From Phycisphaerales bacterium (lineage in GTDB: Bacteria > Planctomycetota > Phycisphaerae > Phycisphaerales > UBA1924): a stretch of 64,000 nucleotides of DNA. The position numbers were made by a program, and so were the translations under genes. The notes below the pieces were generated by a model. That model did no database searches. It worked only from the letters and a program-made list of their open reading frames with translations, and was not told the DNA's origin. Positions within the stretch are counted from its first letter, which is position 1. Each line of letters starts with the position of its first letter. Positions 25,526 through 35,225 of this stretch are shown here, piece by piece. Location of the stretch: the NCBI GenBank assembly GCA_020847535.1, contig JADLBU010000114.1:1-64000 (forward strand), given 5' to 3'.

Positions 25526-26276
25526 TGCCGCCGGACAGAGGCCAGAGCACCGGAAGCCGTAGCACACCGACGATCGCCACCGCGAAAACGAGGAATGCGA
25601 CGACGCCGAGGGATCTCCGAACGGATGCGCGGGAGAACGTACTCGAGACGCCCCCGACGAACAGCACCGAGGCAAGCATCAGCGTGAGGAGGACGTACTC
25701 GCTCGAGACCTGCCCCGCCACGGCGGCTTGGTCGCCTGCCGCCCGTGCTTCCCGACGCTGAGCGCTTGCGAGAGTCTCTACCTCCAGGGAGTACTCCTTC
25801 TGCTGAAGCGGTCCGGGAACCGAAGGATTCTCGAGGATGCCCTCGCGGATGGACGTCTCAAGCGCTCGCTGGAGTTCCGGGCGCATGTGCGCGAATACCG
25901 TCTTGTGGGTGCGTTCATCGCCAGCACGCTGCGCTCGCCAATACTCAAGAATGAGGAGCCCATCCTGCGTCCGGACCTGCAGGCCCGCGAGCGTGTTCTC
26001 CGCGGCCTGTCGTTCGGCGGTGTCCGATGCGGACTGATACTGGCTCTGATCATCGGACCATCGCGCGGCCTGGTACCCGCACCACGTAGTAGTGAGCGTC
26101 GCAAGCGAGAGAATGATCGCGGTCAGGGCTTGCAGTCTGCCGGATCGCTGGCTTGATATCACTGCTTCAAGCACCTGCCGGAGCAGCTCCCGAGTGTTAT
26201 CGGGGACTTGCTGGGGTTCCACCGTCGAAGAGTCTTGATTCGAAGGAGTTGGGCCATGAGTTTCCATGCCTGACAA
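25518..26276 (-). CDS. Uncharacterised membrane protein with three transmembrane helices
   Basis: 252 residues. A polar N-terminus of about 45 residues is followed by helix 1 (LTAIILSLATLTTTWCGYQAA). A mostly helical soluble section of about 120 residues (DDQSQYQSASDTAERQAAEN ... VFAHMRPELQRALETSIREG) comes next, then two C-terminal helices (VLLTLMLASVLFVGGVSSTF; LGVVAFLVFAVAIVGVLRLPV). The pattern W-x-G-Y-Q-A-A-R-W and the C-terminal helix pair occur in a family of hypothetical membrane proteins of unknown function. An alternative start lies three codons in. Neighbouring DNA is transposon debris. Confidence 0.65.
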   Translation of the reverse strand: MSGMETHGPTPSNQDSSTVEPQQVPDNTRELLRQVLEAVISSQRSGRLQALTAIILSLATLTTTWCGYQAARWSDDQSQYQSASDTAERQAAENTLAGLQVRTQDGLLILEYWRAQRAGDERTHKTVFAHMRPELQRALETSIREGILENPSVPGPLQQKEYSLEVETLASAQRREARAAGDQAAVAGQVSSEYVLLTLMLASVLFVGGVSSTFSRASVRRSLGVVAFLVFAVAIVGVLRLPVLWPLSGGTA

Positions 26277-26594
26277 TCCTCGGCGTTCTCGGAAGAGCTC
26301 GTCGAACGTCCATCATATCCGGAGTCGCAAGGGCTCTCGGCGAGCGGTGCGCATGAGCGCCGGCAGCGAACGCATCGCCACATCGGCCCAAAGGGACGAT
26401 GAGCGTCCAGCATCGGCCCCCGAATCTGATGCAGGTCTCCAGCATCTCCCGAGGCCGGTGCGATTGAACTCCCGATCGTTCATGGCGATCGCTGCGTCCC
26501 TGCGTCGATGAGGGGGCGCAGTTGGCTGCGAGCGGGGCATGCCGCACCAGGTCTGCGTATGCCCGGGCTGAAGCTGGACCCCGAAAGATGCGGC
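26277..26594. other. Intergenic stretch, no gene recognised
   Basis: Between the membrane protein start and the stop of the first Gfo/Idh/MocA gene. Six-frame reading gives only Arg/Pro/Ala-rich shadows without family resemblance. No hairpin with a T-run, tRNA or repeat was noticed. Confidence 0.5.
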
Positions 26595-27995
26595 TCAATA
26601 CTCCCTGTCCGTGAGGATTCCCGGTTGCGGCACGGGGTAGCGACCGTCGGCGCCGGCGAGCAGTGGGGCGGCCGAGCCCAGCGTGAGCCATTCCAGATCA
26701 GGCGCAAACTCGTGCCGGCAATCGAGCATTTCCTGGAATGTGATCTCGCGGCCGGTGTGGGCGGACATGCGGCCCATGTTGCAGACGAGGCTGGCTTCGA
26801 TGCCGTACTTTGCTTCGTTGTACGCCTGCCCGTCACGGATGGCGCCGACAAAGTCCTCCCACTCGTTCTGGTATGGGTTCGATTCGGTGGGAGCAACCTT
26901 TGAAGTCCACACCAGACTCTGGGGGCTGAAGTCGTGACGGCTGTAGATGCGGGATGGCGCTCCGCAGTCGCTGTATGCCGAGACGATCGCCGAGCCCTTG
27001 GTTCCGTGCATGTAGCTCTGGAACCGTTCCTGGCAGCCATCGATGTTCCGGCCGTCGAACATGAACTTGGTTCCGTCTGCGTAGGTGTACTCGACCGCGT
27101 AGCTGTCGAAGTTCTGGTCGATGTACGACACGCCATCGCGCGAGCGGTAGTGGCGACCACCGATCCCCTGGGCTTTCACCGGCCATGCGCCCTTCATCCA
27201 GCCGATGTGGTCGATGTGGTGGATGAAAAAGTCGTTGAACCCGCCGCCGCTCGCCCACAGGAAGCTGTGGAAGCGCCGAAGCTGGTATTCGAGGTCGGTT
27301 ACCCCATCGGGCTTCGGCGGGGACCGGAATGTGGCGATCGAACCCTGCATGCGGTAGCCGTACTGGGAGATGATCTCGCCCAGTTCCCCATCCTGCACGC
27401 GCTTGGCGAGCTCCTGCATGGCGCGGCTGTGCCGGGACATCAGGCCCACCGCGACCTTGAGGTCCTTCTGGCGAGACCGCTCCGCCAGCTCGAGCATTCT
27501 CTTGCCGGTGGGCCCGTCAACACAGATCGGCTTCTCCATGAAGACGTTCAGACCCTTCTCGATCGCGTACGTGAAATGCACCCATCGAAACGCCGGGGGC
27601 GTCGCGAGGATGACCACATCCCCGGGTCGCAGGCAGTCCATGGCGTGCCGGTACCCGTCGAAGCCGACGAACCGCTTCTCCGGCGACGCATCGAGCCCGC
27701 TGATCAGCGCCTTGTCGGGCGACTCCCTGAGCGCCTCGGTGATTGCCTCGTGGCTCGACTTGACCTTGTCCTCGAATACATCGGACATCGCCACGAGCTT
27801 CACCGGGCCTCGTTTCACCGAGAGCGCGTTTACCGCAGCGCCGGCGCCGCGCGAGCCGCACCCGACCAGTGCAACCTGGATGGTGTCGCTGCCGCCGATA
27901 TGCACAGCGCCAAAGGCGCGGGCCCCGAGCAGCGTGGCCGCCGTGATTCCGGTGGCATCGTTCAGGAACTCGCGACGCGTTCTCCGCTCCGTCAT
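26595..27995 (-). CDS. Tat-exported Gfo/Idh/MocA family oxidoreductase
   Basis: 466 residues from the ATG at 27995. A twin-arginine signal (TRREFLNDATGITAATLLG) suggests folded export with bound cofactor. The Rossmann NAD(P) motif is VALVGCGSRGAG (about residue 42); the family EKP motif is FMEKPICVDG, with the catalytic-region HIDHIGW and further conserved parts in the C-terminal half. These enzymes oxidise or reduce sugars and cyclitols with NAD(P); the Tat-exported versions in Planctomycetota are numerous and mostly uncharacterised. The gene lies 205 bases downstream of a second family member of identical length on the same strand. Confidence 0.88.
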   Translation of the reverse strand: MTERRTRREFLNDATGITAATLLGARAFGAVHIGGSDTIQVALVGCGSRGAGAAVNALSVKRGPVKLVAMSDVFEDKVKSSHEAITEALRESPDKALISGLDASPEKRFVGFDGYRHAMDCLRPGDVVILATPPAFRWVHFTYAIEKGLNVFMEKPICVDGPTGKRMLELAERSRQKDLKVAVGLMSRHSRAMQELAKRVQDGELGEIISQYGYRMQGSIATFRSPPKPDGVTDLEYQLRRFHSFLWASGGGFNDFFIHHIDHIGWMKGAWPVKAQGIGGRHYRSRDGVSYIDQNFDSYAVEYTYADGTKFMFDGRNIDGCQERFQSYMHGTKGSAIVSAYSDCGAPSRIYSRHDFSPQSLVWTSKVAPTESNPYQNEWEDFVGAIRDGQAYNEAKYGIEASLVCNMGRMSAHTGREITFQEMLDCRHEFAPDLEWLTLGSAAPLLAGADGRYPVPQPGILTDREY

Positions 27996-28200
27996 GGTTA
28001 TTCCTCGCGTGGCTGCGTGTATTGCCGTGCTGAATGTGCGCCGGCTTCGTGCGTCACCCTGCAAAGCCCGGTCTTGCCGTCCAGACCCTCGCAACATCCG
28101 CGATCCGACGGACTGGGCGCCGTCAGCGCAACGTGAGGGTACTCAAGATTGCGCCACGTGACCACTGTTCGCGGTTGCCACGTTCCCGGCCGGGCTGACT

Positions 28201-29601
28201 TTACGAACTGCCCAGGCGGACCGGCTCGAAGCCCTTGCGGTACTCCCGACGGACGATCGCCTTGGTTGCCTCGGCGTGGTTGGTGAAGGTCAGCGTCTTG
28301 CGATCCCAGTTGAGCACCTGCCCCGGGTATTTGGCGGCCTTGACGGCGAGCAGTCCGGGTTCGGTGCAGCGCAGGCCGGCGCTGAAGGGAGCCCACAGGT
28401 GGGGTGTTTCCTTGCCGAGCGCCTTGTCGACCCAGGCGTGCCAGTGGTTGAAGGATTCGTACTTGGGCAGGCCGGGCCACTGCATCCCGTCGGTCTTCTG
28501 GCCGTCGCGCCAGATTTCCAACCTGCCTTCGGGGTTGAGGAACAGCGTTCCGCCCTTGCAGACCACGATGGTGAAGATGCCGTCGGGCCATTCGCCCGGG
28601 CCGATTCCAACCTGAGCGCGGTCGGGCTTCAGCTCGGTGTCGTAGAAGTAGAAGTTGCAGGTGGAGTTGGCGAACTTGCTGCCGCTCACCGGATAGGTGA
28701 TGGTCGAGATGACGCGATCGGCGTGGAAGTGCGAGAGGTCGCGCGAGGGTGTGCGCGAGCAGACCTGCGTGGGGGACTGGAGTTCCGGGAAGGCATAGAA
28801 GAGCACATCGGTCAGGTGTACCACCCAGTCGGTGATCTGGCCGCCGCCGTACTTGAACCAGCTTCGCCATTGGCGCCGGACCATGTTCGGGCGGCAGGGT
28901 TCGTTCTGTGCCCCGTTGAGCCAGAGGTCATAGTTGAAGCCGGTGGGCGGCTCGCAAGGATCCTCGCGCTTTCCATCGGTGAAGTAGAAGCCGCCGGCGA
29001 GTGCTCCGTTGCCGAAGGCGACGTGGACCTCGATCACGGGCCCCAGGCCGCCGCTCTTGAGGATGTCCACCGCAGCACGGCGGGTCTCGCTCTGGATGCG
29101 CTGGGCGCCGACCTGTGTGATGAGATTGGGGCGGGCGGCGACCGCATCGCCGAGGATGGTCAATTCCTCGAGCTGCTGCACCAGGGGCTTCTGGCCGTAG
29201 ACGTGCTTCCCGCGCGAGAGCGCCAGGGTCATAATCGGGCAGTGGGAGTGATCCGGCGTCGAAACAATGACGGCGTCGAACTTGTCCCCGTGCTTGTCGA
29301 AGGCCTCACGGTAGTCGACGCACGTGAACGCGCTGGGGTGCTCCTTGGAAGCCTTCGCCATGGCTTCTGAATCGACATCGCACAGACCCACGATCTCGGC
29401 CAGGGGGTGGGAGGCGACCGTGTGGCGATCAGCCTCGCCGATCGTGCCGACAACGCCGATCGAGAGAACGCGGAGCTTGGTGTCGTGCCGGCGAGATCCC
29501 GGGGGTCGTGCCCAGGCAAGCCCGGGGGCGGCCAGCGTCGCCGCGCCTGCGGCGGAGAGGTATTGGATGAACTCGCGGCGGGAGCTGGTGCTGGGGTTCA
29601 T
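28201..29601 (-). CDS. Tat-exported Gfo/Idh/MocA family oxidoreductase
   Basis: 466 residues. Tat-type signal SSRREFIQYLSAAGAATLAAP, then a Rossmann strand (LRVLSIGVVGTIGEADRH) in which the usual GxGxxG is altered to GVVGTIG. The family features DAVIVSTPDHSH and the EKP-equivalent HVYGQKPLVQQLEEL (QKP replacing EKP) follow, with ITDWVVHLTDVLFY in the C-terminal half. The QKP variant is common in planctomycete members. The substrate is probably a sugar derivative, but cannot be assigned. Same strand and length as the downstream gene (26595-27995) yet clearly divergent in sequence, so an old duplication or paired function. Confidence 0.87.
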   Translation of the reverse strand: MNPSTSSRREFIQYLSAAGAATLAAPGLAWARPPGSRRHDTKLRVLSIGVVGTIGEADRHTVASHPLAEIVGLCDVDSEAMAKASKEHPSAFTCVDYREAFDKHGDKFDAVIVSTPDHSHCPIMTLALSRGKHVYGQKPLVQQLEELTILGDAVAARPNLITQVGAQRIQSETRRAAVDILKSGGLGPVIEVHVAFGNGALAGGFYFTDGKREDPCEPPTGFNYDLWLNGAQNEPCRPNMVRRQWRSWFKYGGGQITDWVVHLTDVLFYAFPELQSPTQVCSRTPSRDLSHFHADRVISTITYPVSGSKFANSTCNFYFYDTELKPDRAQVGIGPGEWPDGIFTIVVCKGGTLFLNPEGRLEIWRDGQKTDGMQWPGLPKYESFNHWHAWVDKALGKETPHLWAPFSAGLRCTEPGLLAVKAAKYPGQVLNWDRKTLTFTNHAEATKAIVRREYRKGFEPVRLGSS

Positions 29602-29733
29602 GGGAGTCCTTGTGGGTGCTTGATCGAGGGCGATGGGTGAGAGTCTAACTTGGAATCGCGATCGGTGTGCAAACGTCCGGAGGGTTATTCCTGACCGGTC
29701 TGCGGTTCGGGAAAAGGGCCCCTGATGGTCGCC

Positions 29734-32700
29734 TCAATCGCCCGCGCGCCCCCGCCGGGGCATCACCCCGGGGGCGTTGATGCGGTTTCGATTGTGGCGG
29801 AACAGGCTATCAAGAACACGAATGGTTCCACTCGCGCCGCTGACGGCGATCCGCGAGCCATCGGGACTCACATCCAGATCGAGCAGGTACCCTGCGCCGA
29901 GCTTGAAGGTCGCCAGCAGTCTGATGCGGGCAGTGTCCCAGACCCGGAGCGTGGAGTCACCTGCAACGCTGAAGATGCGGGTGCCGTCGGGGCTGAACCG
30001 GGCCGCACCGACGCGGCCGCGATGACCGTGCAGCACACCCAGGGGTGTGCCATCGCGCGCGTCCCAGATCCGCACGGTGCGATCCTCGGAGGCCGTGACG
30101 ATGCGGCTTCCATCGCGGCTGAACGCACCATCAATGAGCCACTGTTCGTGGCCTTCCAGCGTGAACAGGCGCCGGCCGGTGGCCGCATCCCACACGCACG
30201 CGAACTTCTCACTGCCCACCGCGAGGATGCGCCTGCCATCGGTGCTGAAGCGGACGCAGCAGTAGAAGCCATCCAAGCACCGCTCGAGATCAATCCTGTG
30301 CGATCCGCTCTCGGCGTCCCAGATCGTCGCCTGCCCCGAGTGCGAGACCGTCACCACGGTCGCGCCGTCGGGGCTGAACACAGCGTGAGCGGCGGCGCGA
30401 GAACCCGGAGGCAGCTCAATGAGCTGCTCGCCCGTGCGGGTGTTCCAGATCCTGGCATTACCATCGGCGGTGGCCGTCAGAAAGCGTGATCCGTCGGGGC
30501 TGAACGCCGCGGACATGAGCGAGCCGGAAGGATCCCGCGAGGTCGAGATCTCACGCCCGGTCTGGAGGCTCCACAGCCGTGCGGTGCCATCCTCGGATGC
30601 CGAGAGCAGGTGTTCCCCGTCGGGGCTGAACTCGACGGAATGAACGGGCGCACTGTGGCCGGCAAAGAGCGAATCTGTTCCACGAGCAAGCTCCCACGCG
30701 CGGGCGATCCCGTCTTGCGTGGCTGTCATGATGTGCGACGGCGTCAGAACGATGGACCGTGCCGTGCTGGTGTTGCCGATCAGGTGAATCGAGTCGGAGT
30801 TACCCGAGGCGGAGGCAAGGATGACATCGCCATCCCACGTTGCCAGGCCAATTCGGGACGAGTCGAGGCTGAAAGCCATGGCATCGACGGAGGAATCCGG
30901 CCCGTTGATTTCCCGCACAAGGGAACCGTCCGTGACATTGAAGAGCCGGGTGTAGGCGGACACCTGGCCGACGAGCAGGTGATCTCCACCGGGGCTGAAC
31001 GCCAGCGAGCTGATCGCCATGAGAAGATCAAGCGTCTGCGCGATGTCGCCCGCCTGGGTACCGTGGATTTTCACGGTGTTGCGTCCCGGCGGGGCATATG
31101 CGATGTGGGCGCCATTGTTGCTCACGGCGACCACGGATGCCGGTGGTGATCCGCATGGGATCGATGCAAGCAGGGCGCCGGTCTGCGTGCTCCACACCCG
31201 TGTCATGCCGTCGTGCTCGATGCCGACCGCGAGTTCGCCGTTGGAGCTGAACGCGAGCGTTGCGACCGGGCCGGCATGGCCGGCCAGGTCCCGCGAGCCG
31301 CCCGTGCTTGCAAGCTCAAAGAGCCTGACCGTCCCATCGCCGGAAGCCGCGATCGCCCGGCGGCCGTCGGAGCTGATGACTCCCGTGATCATGGAGGTGG
31401 GGAAAAACGGCTGTTCGGTCAGCACGCCACCGCTGCGAAGGTCAATGGTTCGCAGCATACCGCCGGCCGAGAGCGTCGCCGCAAGCGTGGCATCGGCGTT
31501 CATGCCGGCGGAGACGAGCGGCTCATCTCGTCGATCGATGAGCATGGCGGATGAATCGGTCCTCGCGGAGGCGTGGTTCCACTCCCAGTTGCGAAATCCG
31601 GGATCGCACGCGGCGAGGAACTCGCGAGCGGGAATGACGGTGTCGGCCTCGATCGCGGCGATCCCCGATGCCATGTTGGCGATGTAGGATTCGTACCGGG
31701 CCTCGCGGGCCTTCTGGTTGGCGTTGGCCATCCCGTAGATGGTGCCGATGAGGCCTGCCACCATTGTCAGGGCGATCGCTGCCCCGGCGATCACCGGGCC
31801 CTTGTGGCGTTGCACGAACTTGCGGGAGCGATAGCCGGTGCTCTGGGGCGCTGCCAGCACGGGTTCGTTGGCAAGGTAGCGCTGGATGTCGGCGGCGAGC
31901 GCCGCCGCCGAGTCGTATCGTCGCGCACGTTCCTTCTCGATCGCCTTCATCACCACCCAGTCCAGGTCTCCGCGCAGCATGACAAGGAGGGCGGCCGGCG
32001 CTGCGGCGCGGTCGGATGCGACGCCGCCGAGGGCATCGCGCGAGGACTTGAAGCGGACGCTGGGAGCGGGCGGGTCGGTATCTCGGATGATGCGGTGGAG
32101 TTCGGCATAGGCCGCCGATTGAAGGCCGGCATCAAACGGAGTCGAGCCGGTGAGCAGTTCGTACAGGACGATGCCGAGCGAGTAGACATCGGTGCGCGTG
32201 TCGATGTCCAGGGTGCCCGCGGCCTGCTCGGGGCTCATGTACTCGGGCGTGCCGATGAGCTGATGCTGCTGGGTGTGGAGTGACTGGGCGATGAGCTGGT
32301 GCTGTGTGGCCTTGGCGATCCCGAAGTCGATGACCTTGGCGCTGGGGACGTTATCGACAAGGTCCACGAGGATGTTGGCGGGCTTGATGTCGCGATGAAT
32401 CACACCCTTGTGGTGGGCGTGCTGGATGGCGCTGCACACCTGGATGAACAGATCAAGCCGCGCGCGGATGGAGAGCTTGTGCGCATCGCAAAAGGCAGTG
32501 ATGGGTTGCCCCGTGCAGTACTCCATGATGAAGTACGGCCGGCCGGACTGGGTCGCGCCCGCGTCGAATACCTTGGCGATCCCCGGGTGGTCCATGACCG
32601 CCAGGGCCTGGCGCTCCTGCTCGAAGCGGGCCACGACCTGGCGGGTGTCCATGCCCGCCTTGAGAATCTTGAGGGCGACCTGACGGCGCACGGGGCGCGA

Positions 32701-33045
32701 CTGCTCAGCGAGGAAGACGCTGCCGAACCCCCCCTCGCCGATGAGGCCGATGAGCGTGTACGGGCCGATGACGGTGCCGGGCGCTTCACCAAGGACGGTA
32801 TCGATCGTGGCCCGGCTGCCGGCGACGATGCCATCCAGGCCCACCATCCCCAGTGTCGCCGAGTCGCCGCGGAGAAGCATGGAGACCAGTGTGTGCAAGG
32901 CGGCATCGCGGGCGCAGCATCGATCCAGCTCCGCGATGCGAGCCTCAGCGCTGAGGGGCTGGATGCGGAGGAAGATCTCCTTGGCCTCCATCAGTCGGCT
33001 CAAGGGTGGCTGTCCGGGCCTGGATGCGGCCGCGGGCTCAGCCAT
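29734..33045 (-). CDS. Ser/Thr protein kinase with C-terminal WD40 repeats
   Basis: 1103 residues from the ATG at 33045; a GTG three codons upstream is possible. An N-terminal helical region (1-95) precedes a Hanks-type kinase (about 96-370) with [34 protein letters not shown] and DFGIAKAT, so it is expected to be active. One transmembrane helix (about 430-452, [19 protein letters not shown]) leads to a linker with FRNWEWNHA. More than ten WD40-type repeats follow ([22 protein letters not shown] and similar) outside the membrane. It would sense extracellular state and phosphorylate cytoplasmic targets. It overlaps the ECF sigma gene by eight bases; sigma/kinase pairing is a known planctomycete pattern. 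Confidence 0.92.
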   Translation of the reverse strand: MAEPAAASRPGQPPLSRLMEAKEIFLRIQPLSAEARIAELDRCCARDAALHTLVSMLLRGDSATLGMVGLDGIVAGSRATIDTVLGEAPGTVIGPYTLIGLIGEGGFGSVFLAEQSRPVRRQVALKILKAGMDTRQVVARFEQERQALAVMDHPGIAKVFDAGATQSGRPYFIMEYCTGQPITAFCDAHKLSIRARLDLFIQVCSAIQHAHHKGVIHRDIKPANILVDLVDNVPSAKVIDFGIAKATQHQLIAQSLHTQQHQLIGTPEYMSPEQAAGTLDIDTRTDVYSLGIVLYELLTGSTPFDAGLQSAAYAELHRIIRDTDPPAPSVRFKSSRDALGGVASDRAAAPAALLVMLRGDLDWVVMKAIEKERARRYDSAAALAADIQRYLANEPVLAAPQSTGYRSRKFVQRHKGPVIAGAAIALTMVAGLIGTIYGMANANQKAREARYESYIANMASGIAAIEADTVIPAREFLAACDPGFRNWEWNHASARTDSSAMLIDRRDEPLVSAGMNADATLAATLSAGGMLRTIDLRSGGVLTEQPFFPTSMITGVISSDGRRAIAASGDGTVRLFELASTGGSRDLAGHAGPVATLAFSSNGELAVGIEHDGMTRVWSTQTGALLASIPCGSPPASVVAVSNNGAHIAYAPPGRNTVKIHGTQAGDIAQTLDLLMAISSLAFSPGGDHLLVGQVSAYTRLFNVTDGSLVREINGPDSSVDAMAFSLDSSRIGLATWDGDVILASASGNSDSIHLIGNTSTARSIVLTPSHIMTATQDGIARAWELARGTDSLFAGHSAPVHSVEFSPDGEHLLSASEDGTARLWSLQTGREISTSRDPSGSLMSAAFSPDGSRFLTATADGNARIWNTRTGEQLIELPPGSRAAAHAVFSPDGATVVTVSHSGQATIWDAESGSHRIDLERCLDGFYCCVRFSTDGRRILAVGSEKFACVWDAATGRRLFTLEGHEQWLIDGAFSRDGSRIVTASEDRTVRIWDARDGTPLGVLHGHRGRVGAARFSPDGTRIFSVAGDSTLRVWDTARIRLLATFKLGAGYLLDLDVSPDGSRIAVSGASGTIRVLDSLFRHNRNRINAPGVMPRRGRAGD

Positions 33046-33586
33046 GCTGAGCACCCATGAGGCGGGCGGCGAGCCAGGCGCGGGCGAACTGCCAGTCGTT
33101 GGACACGCTGGTGCGGGAGGTTCCCAGCACGACCGCGGCTTCTTCGTGATTCATTCCCGCGAAGATCCGCATCTCGGCGATCTGGGCGGCGCGGGGGTCG
33201 ACGCCTTGAAGTTCGGTGAGGAGTTCATCGATCTCGGAGACGGTGATGTCGGGCGCTGCGCCCTCGCCCGGGATCGCATCCAGGGAGATGCGGAGGCCGG
33301 CCGAGCCGCCGCGCTTTTCGGCGTTCTTCCTGCGAGCGTGATCGACGAGGATCTGCCGCATGGCCCGCGCAGCGGTGGACATGAAGTGCTCCCGGCTGGT
33401 CCATCGCTTGGGGCCACGATCGAGTTTGACGAAGGCCTCGTGGACAAGAGCGGTAGGCTGGAGCGTGTGCGAACCCTGGCCGCGGAGGAATGAGCCGGCG
33501 ATCGCCCGGAGTTCGTCGTACACCAGCGGCATGAGCGCATCCATGGAGGCGCCGCCGCAGCCATCTTCGTACGGAACCTGGGTCAT
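33038..33586 (-). CDS. ECF sigma factor of the planctomycete kinase-linked (TIGR02999-like) type
   Basis: 182 residues from the ATG at 33586, with GGAG nine bases upstream; the frame runs 23 codons further. Region 2 reads [20 protein letters not shown], with [16 protein letters not shown] and [19 protein letters not shown], typical of the group annotated TIGR02999. Region 4 is near residues 125-175 ([40 protein letters not shown]). The helix-turn-helix is complete. The stop lies inside the kinase gene, so the two are translationally coupled; the kinase or its WD40 sensor probably controls this sigma factor, by inference. Confidence 0.9.
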   Translation of the reverse strand: MTQVPYEDGCGGASMDALMPLVYDELRAIAGSFLRGQGSHTLQPTALVHEAFVKLDRGPKRWTSREHFMSTAARAMRQILVDHARRKNAEKRGGSAGLRISLDAIPGEGAAPDITVSEIDELLTELQGVDPRAAQIAEMRIFAGMNHEEAAVVLGTSRTSVSNDWQFARAWLAARLMGAQHG

Positions 33587-34155
33587 GCCTGGCAACTCCG
33601 CGGGTACATGCGCAGAGCATACCAGATACTCGGAACCTGATTGGTCCTTGATCACTCGCGGATACGTGATCCGGTGCCGGTCCGTCAGCGATTTGTGGGC
33701 GAGTTGAAGGAGAATATCTGAAGGTCCCCAAGAGGATTGCGTGGCGGGGCTGTCTGCCTTGTCGGCGATCCTACATGAGCATCCTGCACACCTCGCTCAC
33801 GGGCGATGTTATCCGTTCCTGGTCGAGCCCCGTACACATCGCCTGGACCGAGCAGAACCTGGCCCAGTTCGCCGTCCCGGCATGACGGAGCTCGGGATTC
33901 ATCAACCGCCGTCAGTCACGGCGTCAGCAGAGCCATCGACTGGCTCGGCACCACCTGCGAACCCGCCGATGAGTTGGAGACCGGCGCATCGTTCTGGCCT
34001 GTCATCGACAGAGGCATCGCCGCCGGTTTGCCCTCGAAGAGCACCTTCGAGCTCCCCTGCTTGAACATCGCTGGGCCCATGCCGCATCATCGGCGACTCA
34101 CGCACGAATCACAACCGGGATGCGTATTTTGTGGTCTGCACAAGGAGTCTGTGCC
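33587..34155. other. Intergenic region with possible decayed coding remnants
   Basis: About 570 bases without a convincing gene. A 36-codon frame from an ATG at 33775 to 33885 has protein-like composition (SILHTSLTGDVIRSW ... WTEQNLAQFAVPA). A second frame just after it reads SHGVSRAIDWLGTTCE ... FELPCLNIAG before losing character. They could be two parts of one frameshifted gene. No family is recognised and no start signal is clear. Confidence 0.35.
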
Positions 34156-34332
34156 ATGGCGGGTATCTCAAAGAAACTGGTCAAGTCGGCGATCGATACG
34201 CAGCGTGCAACCCAAGCCGGCCCAAAGGGCGGCCCGGCGGGCGCACATCGGGATGGCGCTTCCCGCGGCGGCAGCCGCATCGAGCCATCGCACCGACAGA
34301 ACGCCGCGGCCAAGGACCGGCCGAAGAAGTAA
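34156..34332 (+). CDS. Small basic hypothetical protein
   Basis: 58 residues: AGISKKLVKSAIDTQRATQ followed by a Gly/Arg/Ser-rich tail ending AAKDRPKK. An AAGGAG ribosome site sits eight bases before the ATG, which is the main reason to believe in it; the frame extends 12 codons further upstream without a site. It is strongly basic and probably unstructured in its second half, so nucleic acid binding is conceivable but not shown. It ends three bases before the convergent carbonic-anhydrase-like gene. Confidence 0.5.
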   Translation: MAGISKKLVKSAIDTQRATQAGPKGGPAGAHRDGASRGGSRIEPSHRQNAAAKDRPKK

Positions 34333-34335
34333 GGA

Positions 34336-34797
34336 TCACACGGGAACGCTCTCGAACGTGACCCGGCCATCGGCCAGACGTGCGAAGTACGCCTCGATCG
34401 CATCCAACCCCGTGACGCGATGCACGAAGGCGGCGGCACGCACCAGGTCGGCCCGCTGCACAAGCTCCAGCCGCGGCTCCTTGAGCTCCAGCCGGTTCGC
34501 GTAGAACGCGCAACCCTGGTGCGTGATCAGCACCAGCCGCTTGAGCTTGTGTACCTGCACCAGGAACTGAAGCTCATCGACCACGCCCTCCTGCTCCAGG
34601 TGGGTCTGCGGGTGGCCCGAGATGCATGCCGGACCCCCGGGCAGGCACAGCCGGTCGTACCTCGGCAGCGACAGCCCGTTGGTCAGGAAGTCGTCGAAGT
34701 GCTCCCCGACTCGCCCATCGGAGCAATACAGAGCGGCTGCGTGGATGCGTGAGGAGTCGTAACGGAGAGTGCTCTGGTACGTCAAGGTGCGCTCCAT
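34336..34797 (-). CDS. Beta-carbonic-anhydrase-like protein
   Basis: 153 residues. Two zinc-ligand motifs of the beta-class are visible: C-x-D in LYCSDGRVGEHFDDFL (about residue 25) and H-x2-C in LITHQGCAFYANRL (about 92). The strand between them (RYDRLCLPGGPACISG) fits the core. It is shorter than true beta-carbonic anhydrases (about 200 residues) and resembles the group of carbonic anhydrase-like proteins whose activity is unproven. The frame opens ten codons earlier at 34827; no ribosome site distinguishes the two starts. It converges on the small basic protein. Confidence 0.65.
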   Translation of the reverse strand: MERTLTYQSTLRYDSSRIHAAALYCSDGRVGEHFDDFLTNGLSLPRYDRLCLPGGPACISGHPQTHLEQEGVVDELQFLVQVHKLKRLVLITHQGCAFYANRLELKEPRLELVQRADLVRAAAFVHRVTGLDAIEAYFARLADGRVTFESVPV

Positions 34798-35225
34798 GCC
34801 GGGAACCCGGCCCAACCCCCCATACACATGATATCGCCGAATCCGGAGGCCCCCGGCCGGGCTTGATGGTGAACAGATCCCGGATCGGATCTACACGCCT
34901 TGTGCGCACGAAAGTTGATCTGCGCCACGATCGCTCCTGAAGGGTTCTGACCGCATTCTGGACCTGTCGGTCCTCCTCGGTCCCGCACGCACTGAAGGGC
35001 TCCACGGCCGATTTCCAGCGGGCGCGCCTTCGCGCGTACAAAAGTACGCATTCAAGTACAACGAGTCTCATGCAAGTACAACAGCGCGCACGCAAGTACA
35101 GAGTGTGCCTCTGTTCGCTCACGCAATTCGATGCTCATCGGTGTTTCGCTGTGTTTCCCGGGTATCATGTTGCATTCCCCCGCAGGAATCGCAACTGGGC
35201 AGAGGTACGCCGAAGGGAACCCTCG
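34798..35225. other. Upstream region of the outer-membrane protein gene
   Basis: About 430 bases without a gene between divergent coding sequences. It contains the phased AAGTAC repeat array (35034-35099, listed separately) and, closer to the start at 35226, a possible -10-like TATCAT near 35163. An AAGGGA ribosome-site candidate lies about 10 bases before the ATG. Confidence 0.45.
35034..35099 (+). promoter_or_regulatory. Phased AAGTAC repeat array, candidate operator
   Basis: AAGTAC occurs at 35042, 35054, 35074 and 35094, with spacings of 12, 20 and 20 bases; the last two have the longer form GCAAGTACA. The first copy is also half of a perfect palindrome GCGTAC-AAAA-GTACGC (35034-35049). 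Twenty-base spacing is about two helical turns, placing the sites on one DNA face. The array lies about 130 bases before the outer-membrane protein start. Confidence 0.5.
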
